From Candidatus Solincola tengchongensis (GTDB lineage Bacteria > Actinomycetota > Geothermincolia > Geothermincolales > RBG-13-55-18), in NCBI GenBank assembly GCA_015711895.1, contig JACVJH010000339.1, positions 1 through 10,386 of the forward strand: a stretch of DNA of 10,386 bases, in the 5' to 3' direction. The notes beneath the pieces were generated by a model, which searched no databases, was not told the DNA's origin, and was given only the letters and a program-made list of their open reading frames with translations. The position numbers were made by a program, and so were the translations under genes. How positions within the stretch are numbered: position 1 is the first letter of the stretch; each line of letters starts with the position of its first letter. Positions 6,227 through 10,386 of the stretch are shown here, in pieces.

Positions 6227-7999
6227 TCAGTAAAGAATCACGTATTGGGTCACGCTGTCCGTATTCCCCCCCTCATCGGTGACCGTGAGGGTCACCGCTA
6301 TCCTGGCGGGGATGATGTTGCTCTCGAAGACCTGGAAGAAAGCGCTCGCCCCTCCCCCACAGCTCCAACGGTAGGAGACGATGCGCCCGTCGGGGTCGTA
6401 ACTGCTTGAGGCGTCGAGATACACGCAAAGGGGGGATTGGCCCTCCGAAGGGGTTACCGTGAACCTGGCGACCGGCCTCTGGGGGCTTATCGAACTCTGG
6501 CCCGCGACCCTCCCTTCCCCTTCAAAGCGCGGCTTTTCCTCGTCCCGAGCCGCCTGGGCCCCATCCCGCTCCCGGATCCCCGATGCACCCTCCACGCTAC
6601 CTGCCCTACCGCTTTCCTCCCTCACCTCCAGTTCACCGCAGCCCCCCAACTTAGCTGGACCTTTGCGGGCTTCGCGGAGTGCGGAGAGGACGGTCTCCCC
6701 ACCGGCTTCCGAGGCCCCCCAACCCGCGGCGGAACCGACGCCCTCCCCGCCTCTGGCCGACACGAGATATATGGGCAGCAAGAAAACCAGTCCGACGCCG
6801 AGCGAAAGCGCCGCCAACCTTAGCGCCCCGGCCAACCGGGCCCTTCGGGAAAAGGAAGCCCGCCGGGTCCGCTCCGCACCGTTTGAGGTCCCGCTCCTCT
6901 CCTCCGAGAGGAAGCTCCCTTCGCCGCTCTCCACGTGAGCCGATTCGACCAGAGGGAAATCCCGTTCCGGCAAGACATCCGGCCTTCGCGCCCCGTCTGG
7001 TGAGCCCTCCTCCACGCCCAAGCCGTTGGGTCCCTCGAGTGAGTGTTCATGGACCGTGACCCTCGGCGCGGAGTCCCGCTCACCGACCACGGCCGCCGTA
7101 GGCGACACCTCCTGTGAGGACCGCGAAGATCCCACTCCCGGCTTCCTTCCAACCTCTGGATTTCCAACCGAGGTCCCCCCGGAGCGGTTCCAAAGAGACG
7201 AGAAAAAGCGGCCCCCCGGTCTTTTCCCCTCCGGATGCACCTTGCGGGCAGCCCTTTCCAGGTCCTGCCGGATGGAAATGAGGGCATCGAGCACATCGCC
7301 TCTCCGGTTCTCGATCCCCTTCCGAGACGCATCGCCATAGTCTCTAGCCAGACTCGCGACCGTGTCTCCCAGAGGGGAGGCATGGGCGTCATTTGCCGAC
7401 ACCAGGAGCTTCTCTGCCAGTTTGCCGAGGGCGAAGAGGTCCGCGTCAGGTCCCGGGAGGCCGCCGTCCATGATCTCTGGTTGTAGGCAGGAAAAGTCGG
7501 GGGCGCTCACCAGCTCCAGGAAGGGGTGGAAGAATTCCGCCCGCAGAGCGGGATCCTTCAGGGTCACCGATCTGCGCGGCAGGTAAAAGACGTTGCGGGG
7601 CTCGAGAAAAAGGTGTAGGAACCCGGTCCTGTGCAGCCCTTCTAGGGCCGAGACGATGCCCTTCAATATGTCGAGAACCTCCTCACAAGACAGAGAAGGC
7701 CTCATGCGCAGGTAATTATCCAAAGAAGGCTCTCCCAGTTCCGGAAAAGCCAGGTAATACCCCTCCTCCTCTTCGAGCAAGCCTCCCTCTATAGGAAGAA
7801 GGATTCCTTGGACGGCGCTTTCCGCGAGGAGATTTACGGACTTCAGGTACTCCAGGCCCAGGATTCCCAACCGGTCACTGACCTTGATCACCAGGCGGCG
7901 CCCGTCGAGTATATCCTCAACAATGTGGGTGAAGGCCAGACCGTTGCTCCCCCGGGTCTTCAGCAAGGAGAACCTCTCGGCTATTATCTCTCCGCCCAT
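6227..7999 (-). CDS. Membrane-anchored pseudokinase with extracellular PKD domain
   Basis: 590 residues. The N-terminal about 260 residues follow the Ser/Thr protein-kinase fold: ERFSLL start, beta-3 lysine Lys39 (LVIKV), helix LEGLHRTGFLH, catalytic-loop equivalent HLFLEPRN (129-136), DFG equivalent DPA (149-151), P-E of the APE motif (174-175), and D-A-D-L-F-A-L-G (185-192). The catalytic Asp of HRD is Phe131 and DFG has become DPA, so phosphotransfer is unlikely. A low-complexity, Ser/Gly/Glu/Arg-rich linker leads to one membrane helix (about 391-411), then an outside linker and a C-terminal PKD domain (about 507-590: PVARFTVTP, DASSSYDPDG, YRWSCGG). Topology would be kinase-like domain inside, PKD outside, as in signalling kinases of Gram-positive bacteria. 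I chose the ATG at 7999: an upstream TTG at 8056 overlaps the -10 box of the promoter and could not be on the transcript. The two downstream genes encode exported proteins, which suggests a surface-related sensing or scaffold role (inference). Confidence 0.85.
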   Translation of the reverse strand: MGGEIIAERFSLLKTRGSNGLAFTHIVEDILDGRRLVIKVSDRLGILGLEYLKSVNLLAESAVQGILLPIEGGLLEEEEGYYLAFPELGEPSLDNYLRMRPSLSCEEVLDILKGIVSALEGLHRTGFLHLFLEPRNVFYLPRRSVTLKDPALRAEFFHPFLELVSAPDFSCLQPEIMDGGLPGPDADLFALGKLAEKLLVSANDAHASPLGDTVASLARDYGDASRKGIENRRGDVLDALISIRQDLERAARKVHPEGKRPGGRFFSSLWNRSGGTSVGNPEVGRKPGVGSSRSSQEVSPTAAVVGERDSAPRVTVHEHSLEGPNGLGVEEGSPDGARRPDVLPERDFPLVESAHVESGEGSFLSEERSGTSNGAERTRRASFSRRARLAGALRLAALSLGVGLVFLLPIYLVSARGGEGVGSAAGWGASEAGGETVLSALREARKGPAKLGGCGELEVREESGRAGSVEGASGIRERDGAQAARDEEKPRFEGEGRVAGQSSISPQRPVARFTVTPSEGQSPLCVYLDASSSYDPDGRIVSYRWSCGGGASAFFQVFESNIIPARIAVTLTVTDEGGNTDSVTQYVILY

Positions 8000-8055
8000 G
8001 TGCCCCGAAACCCCAGGATACACTCCAACCGTCCACAACAAGCGAAAGCAAACCA

Positions 8056-8084
8056 ATATTAGCCGAGAGGTTGATGATTGTCAA
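8056..8084 (-). promoter_or_regulatory. Sigma70-type promoter of the pseudokinase gene
   Basis: On the minus strand, a perfect TTGACA (8079-8084), a 17-bp spacer, and TAATAT (8056-8061). Transcription would start near 8048, giving a 5' leader of about 49 nt to the ATG at 7999. This is the clearest promoter in the window. An 8-bp inverted repeat, TATGTTGT (8091-8098) and ACAACATA (8149-8156), lies just upstream. Confidence 0.78.
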
Positions 8085-8100
8085 GATATATATGTTGTCT

Positions 8101-8771
8101 AACTTATGAGACTTTTTTCGGGAACTCGAATTTGGGTAACCGCATTATACAACATAATCTGCCACCGGAGGTTATTCCTTCCATTTAAGAGGACTTCTCC
8201 CTTTGCATGTCAGGTCTTCTTTATGTTCCTTATTAATTTCATATCCAAACCCGGGAGACGACACTTTAATCCTGCCTATCCGCTTGTTCATCCAGAGCAG
8301 CAAGGTATCCTGTCGACTTGTTTTGAGCCATAATCCGCACAGGGAGAGTGCGCAGCTCTAACATAGCGTCACCGCCGCTTCCTTCGAGTGCTGCTTCCAT
8401 TCCCCTCGCCGGAAAAGAGGAATCTTACAGGCCAGTATCGACGGGCCGAGACGGCGACGGATTGAGGGCGTCAGGGATTCCTGTCTTAAGCCATGGTTTG
8501 GAAAGGGCCTGTCTCGTCTCAGACCAAAGCCACTCCATGGGGGCGAGCTCAAGGCATCGCCCCGCTCTATTTAGATCACATATGCCAAAAACTGCCCCTA
8601 CCGTCTGGAGGACCGTCCTCCATGTGGCCGTCAAAAGACACCGTCCACCCCCGGATGATGCCCTATATACACTGCGTCATATCGGAGCGACTCTCGCCGT
8701 TCCATGAATAAAAGGGGAGAAAAGCCTATTTCGTAGCCTGGAAACCGCGCTCTTCGAGTAAAAACGAGGGG
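8101..8771. other. Non-coding stretch between the redox operon and the pseudokinase promoter
   Basis: About 670 bases. The part next to the promoter (8080-8300) is AT-rich; the rest is mixed. Open frames such as 8106-8333 and 8348-8707 on the plus strand lack ribosome binding sites and recognisable motifs. I found no tRNA and no convincing terminator after the FTR-rubredoxin gene, whose stop is at 8772-8774. Confidence 0.45.
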
Positions 8772-9281
8772 TCAGAAACTGAATAGCTCGAAGCGGTCGG
8801 CGGAGGCCTTGCAGATGGGGCACTCCCGGGGAGGTTTCTCCCGGGCCGCCAGGTACCCGCACACCTTGCAGCGCCAGACGGTGAGGCCAGTGGATATAGC
8901 GGCCTGTTTCTTGGCCCCCTCCCGCCTGCGCTCCAGCTCCTCGGGCTCCGGCCTGCGCTCAGGTATCTGCCCCTCTATCTTCCTCTTTCCTTCCAGGACC
9001 TCCTGGGTCACGTACAGCGCTCAGTAGCACTGGCCGTACTCGTCCAGGTCGGCGTCCCGGTAGTCGCAGGGGCAGATGATGTCCAGGTCCTTCTCCCTCT
9101 CCCCCTCGCCGAAGCGGCAAGGGCAGAGCATGTACCCGTAGCGCTCCCGGTTGCGGTACAGGCCGTCCACCAGCATGAGGGTGAAGTCCCGGTCCGGGTT
9201 GAGGTGGTAGCCCGCCGCCTCCGCCTCTTCGTGGAGCTTGCGGTGGAGCTCCAGCACCTCCGGCGGGTACTCCTCGCTCAA
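8772..9281 (-). CDS. Ferredoxin:thioredoxin reductase catalytic subunit fused to rubredoxin, predicted selenoprotein (Sec87 by UGA)
   Basis: Predicted 169 residues, read through an in-frame TGA at 9021-9023. Residues 1-90 are the FTR catalytic (beta) subunit, which uses a 4Fe-4S cluster and a redox pair to reduce thioredoxin-type disulfides. The motif order is C53-P-C55, C70-P-C72, C85-Y-U87. By comparison with plant FTR (CPC, CPC, CHC), C53, C70, C72 and C85 bind the cluster, and C55 with residue 87 form the redox-active pair. Residue 87 is TGA, so selenocysteine would replace the second redox cysteine. After it the frame continues with FTR-like ALYVTQEV and IPERRP, a charged linker, and a rubredoxin-type iron site (C138-x2-C141, C154-x2-C157, aromatic W136 before it). 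The start is TTG at 9281, preceded by GGGAGGT at 6-nt spacing and overlapping the glutaredoxin stop (TTGA). Alternative: two separate genes, FTR truncated at Tyr86 and a rubredoxin starting at GTG 9011. That GTG has no ribosome binding site, and FTR would lose an essential cysteine. Confidence 0.85.
8993..9006 (-). promoter_or_regulatory. Putative bacterial SECIS hairpin after the UGA of the FTR gene
   Basis: In the mRNA just after the UGA, CCAGG (9002-9006) pairs with CCUGG (8993-8997) around the loop AGGU. The apical loop starts 19 nt after the UGA, and its second base is G. Both agree with the usual description of bacterial SECIS elements (loop 16-37 nt from UGA, G among the first two loop bases). 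The loop sequence AGGU also occurs in the Escherichia coli fdhF SECIS loop, shifted by 2 nt. There is no obvious bulged U in the stem, and a 5-bp stem is short, so this remains a candidate. Confidence 0.55.
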
Positions 9282-9565
9282 AGCAGGACCTCCCGGTAGC
9301 GCTCCTCGTTGAACCCGGCGATAACCTCGTCCCCGTCCACCACCAGGGTGGGGAAGGTCCGGCGCGGGTTGCGCTTCTTGACCTCTTCGAAGACCTCCTT
9401 CTGGGCCTCCCCCTCCAGGAGGTCCACGTACACGTAGCGGTAGGCGAGCTTGTTCTCCTCCAGGAAATCCCTGGCCTTCCTGCACCACCCGCAGGTGGAC
9501 AAGGCGAAGAGCAGCAGGTCGTGCTCCGCGTTCTCGCCCTCGACCTTCTTAAGGTACTGTTCCAT
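9278..9565 (-). CDS. Glutaredoxin/thioredoxin-like protein, first gene of the FTR operon
   Basis: 95 residues, typical glutaredoxin length. The active site is C25-G-W-C28 within FALSTCGWCRKA, after a beta strand, as in thioredoxin folds. The cis-proline motif TFPT is at 70-73, followed by LVVDG and a C-terminal helix. CGWC differs from the glutaredoxin CPYC and the thioredoxin CGPC; such NrdH/glutaredoxin-like proteins often sit beside FTR in anaerobes and are likely its direct substrate. I chose the ATG at 9565 because AAAGGAG lies 8-9 bases upstream; the longer GTG form starting at 9583 would place that site inside the gene. The stop overlaps the start of the FTR gene by four bases (TTGA), so the two are translationally coupled. 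Confidence 0.88.
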   Translation of the reverse strand: MEQYLKKVEGENAEHDLLLFALSTCGWCRKARDFLEENKLAYRYVYVDLLEGEAQKEVFEEVKKRNPRRTFPTLVVDGDEVIAGFNEERYREVLL

Positions 9566-9774
9566 GTCCTTCACTCCTTTCACGGGACTCTCACGGGTTA
9601 ATTCTTCCCCGGGAGCGGCCCCTTAAACCGGCAGCGGGATCGGAGGCACCTTCCTCTTTCCCCATCCCCATTCTTCCTTGTCGCGATGCGCATGAGCCAT
9701 GACATAAGTCACCTGCGCCCAGGCTAAGACTGGGGTGAAGAGCCCCCGGAAACCCATTGGCCGGGCAACGGACG
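9566..9774. other. Leader region upstream of the glutaredoxin-FTR operon
   Basis: About 210 bases upstream of the glutaredoxin start on the minus strand. I see no good -35/-10 pair. An interrupted palindrome TGAC-ATAA-GTCA lies at 9700-9711, flanked by GCGCA (9688-9692) and TGCGC (9714-9718). It could be an operator, but the outer arms are not centred on the inner ones. Confidence 0.3.
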
Positions 9775-9874
9775 GGCGGAGTCCCCTCCTCGTCTCCCCG
9801 CTTTAATCTACCCTGAAAAACGAGGTCTCTCCGCGGCCGGAACTTCGGGAAGCGCGACGGAGGTGGCCCGGGTT
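9775..9874. repeat. Tandem non-coding repeat, copy A
   Basis: First unit of a directly repeated segment of 100 bases. It shares with copy B the start GGCGGA(G/A)TCCCCTCCTCG, an identical 26-base core (9819-9844 here, 9922-9947 in copy B), and GACGGAGGT near its end. The middle (9795-9810) differs and is 3 bases shorter. No protein-coding sense is apparent in either copy. Confidence 0.7.
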
Positions 9875-9977
9875 GGCGGAATCCCCTCCTCGTCCTTTCT
9901 GTTTTCTCATCTACCCCGAACAACGAGGTCTCTCCGCGGCCGGAACTCCAGGAGGCATGACGGAGGTCACCGGGAAT
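9875..9977. repeat. Tandem non-coding repeat, copy B
   Basis: Second unit, directly adjoining copy A. The conserved core contains the palindrome CCGCGG and stays identical while the flanking parts have diverged, so the core may be under selection. The pair lies upstream of the glutaredoxin-FTR operon on its strand, so a structured leader RNA or a tandem protein-binding site is possible; neither is shown. Confidence 0.7.
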
Positions 9978-10287
9978 GGTGCCGTGGCAGGAAAGGAATA
10001 CCGGAAGATGCAATGGACAGAGGCGCCGACCCGGCCATCGACCGACTCGGCCAAAGGTGCGGATTCACCCATTATGCCGGCACAACACATCCGCCAATAA
10101 GGGATATCCGTATCCGGAGCGCGACAGAGCCATGGTTGGGCTCATCCAGGCTTTCAGGCGAGATGGGAAGGAACCCCGGTATATGCATCGGTTTTAGCCG
10201 TAAAGCGGGCGGATTGCTCCTCCTTTTTTGATCCGGCAGAACATGCGCCTCACGAAGAGGCATCGAGGGTCCGGGGGGGCAGCGATG
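9978..10287. other. Non-coding stretch, nothing recognised
   Basis: Open frames on both strands (for example 9863-10231 plus, 10072-10305 minus) have no family motif, ribosome binding site or coding-like composition. CGGAT (10211-10215) and ATCCG (10230-10234) can pair around a T-rich loop, but this is not a terminator arrangement. Confidence 0.4.
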
Positions 10288-10328
10288 ATGATATGGGGCG
10301 GCCATTCAAAAATGATATAGGGCGACCA
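10288..10328. repeat. Two direct copies of a 17-bp motif, IS-end-like
   Basis: ATGATATGGGGCGGCCA (10288-10304) and ATGATATAGGGCGACCA (10312-10328) differ at 2 of 17 positions and are spaced 24 bases apart. Short repeated motifs of this kind occur at the ends of IS21-family elements, which carry multiple transposase binding sites. The element itself would lie beyond the window or have been lost. A repeated operator is the alternative. Confidence 0.45.
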
Positions 10329-10386
10329 CGCAAGAGCCAGCGGCGCAGGAAGAGGACGATGACCGGTCAGTCATTTATCTTTCCCG

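Noticed and set aside
8000..8056. TTG start at 8056 for the pseudokinase
   Set aside because: It overlaps the -10 box of the promoter, so it lies upstream of the predicted transcript start.
8144..8149. TATAAT on the minus strand at 8144-8149 as a second promoter
   Set aside because: No -35-like sequence at 16-18 bp spacing; the TTGACA/TAATAT pair downstream is far better.
8772..9011. Separate small rubredoxin gene starting at GTG 9011
   Set aside because: No ribosome binding site precedes the GTG. The frame is the same as FTR, with only three codons between TGA and GTG, and residues on both sides of GTG fit the FTR C-terminus. Kept only as an alternative.
9021..9488. Longer FTR frame starting upstream at 9488
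   Set aside because: The extra N-terminal part is the shadow of the glutaredoxin gene in another frame. TTG 9281 has GGGAGGT and a stop-start overlap.
9775..9977. CRISPR array
   Set aside because: Only two units of about 100 bases with partly similar 'spacers', no short repeat series and no cas gene.

Overview
This is a GC-rich bacterial window, probably from an anaerobe. The glutaredoxin, ferredoxin:thioredoxin reductase (FTR) and rubredoxin domains, the Sec-exported proteins with 'W-Y-F-x-E-G' repeat modules, and the absence of genes for outer-membrane proteins would fit a deep-branching Actinomycetota or a related subsurface lineage. That placement is inference; no marker gene is present.

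Layout. (1) 1-902: the 3' part of an IS256-family insertion sequence, with its transposase and right terminal repeat. (2) 903-1881: mostly non-coding, with one striking RNA gene at 1258-1350. It is a tRNA with the long acceptor/T branch (8+5 bp) and long variable arm of bacterial selenocysteine tRNA, but with a cysteine anticodon (GCA) and a U discriminator base. (3) 1882-8084, all minus strand: a sigma70-type promoter (8056-8084), then a membrane-anchored pseudokinase with an outside PKD domain, then a small exported one-module protein, and a large exported protein (sialidase-like propeller, four Ig-like domains, four copies of the same module). (4) 8772-9565, minus strand: a two-gene thiol-redox operon of glutaredoxin followed by FTR catalytic subunit. 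The FTR gene has an in-frame TGA exactly where the family's second redox-active cysteine belongs, then continues in frame into the rest of FTR and a C-terminal rubredoxin domain. A small hairpin with a G in its apical loop sits 14 to 27 nt after the TGA, where bacterial SECIS elements lie. I read this as one 169-residue selenoprotein. (5) 9566-10386: no gene recognised; a 100/103-bp tandem duplication and, at the far end, two copies of a 17-bp motif resembling the multiple terminal repeats of some IS elements.

How the parts work together. Glutaredoxin and FTR-rubredoxin probably pass electrons to thiols: a ferredoxin or the rubredoxin domain feeds the 4Fe-4S cluster, which reduces the Cys55/Sec87 pair, which reduces the glutaredoxin. 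The pseudokinase and the exported proteins look like a cell-surface sensing or adhesion set. The main novelty is the coexistence within 8 kb of a UGA-containing FTR and a selenocysteine-tRNA-shaped tRNA with a cysteine anticodon. The latter cannot read UGA by normal pairing, so either a normal UCA tRNA-Sec lies elsewhere or the organism has an unusual Sec/Cys coding arrangement.
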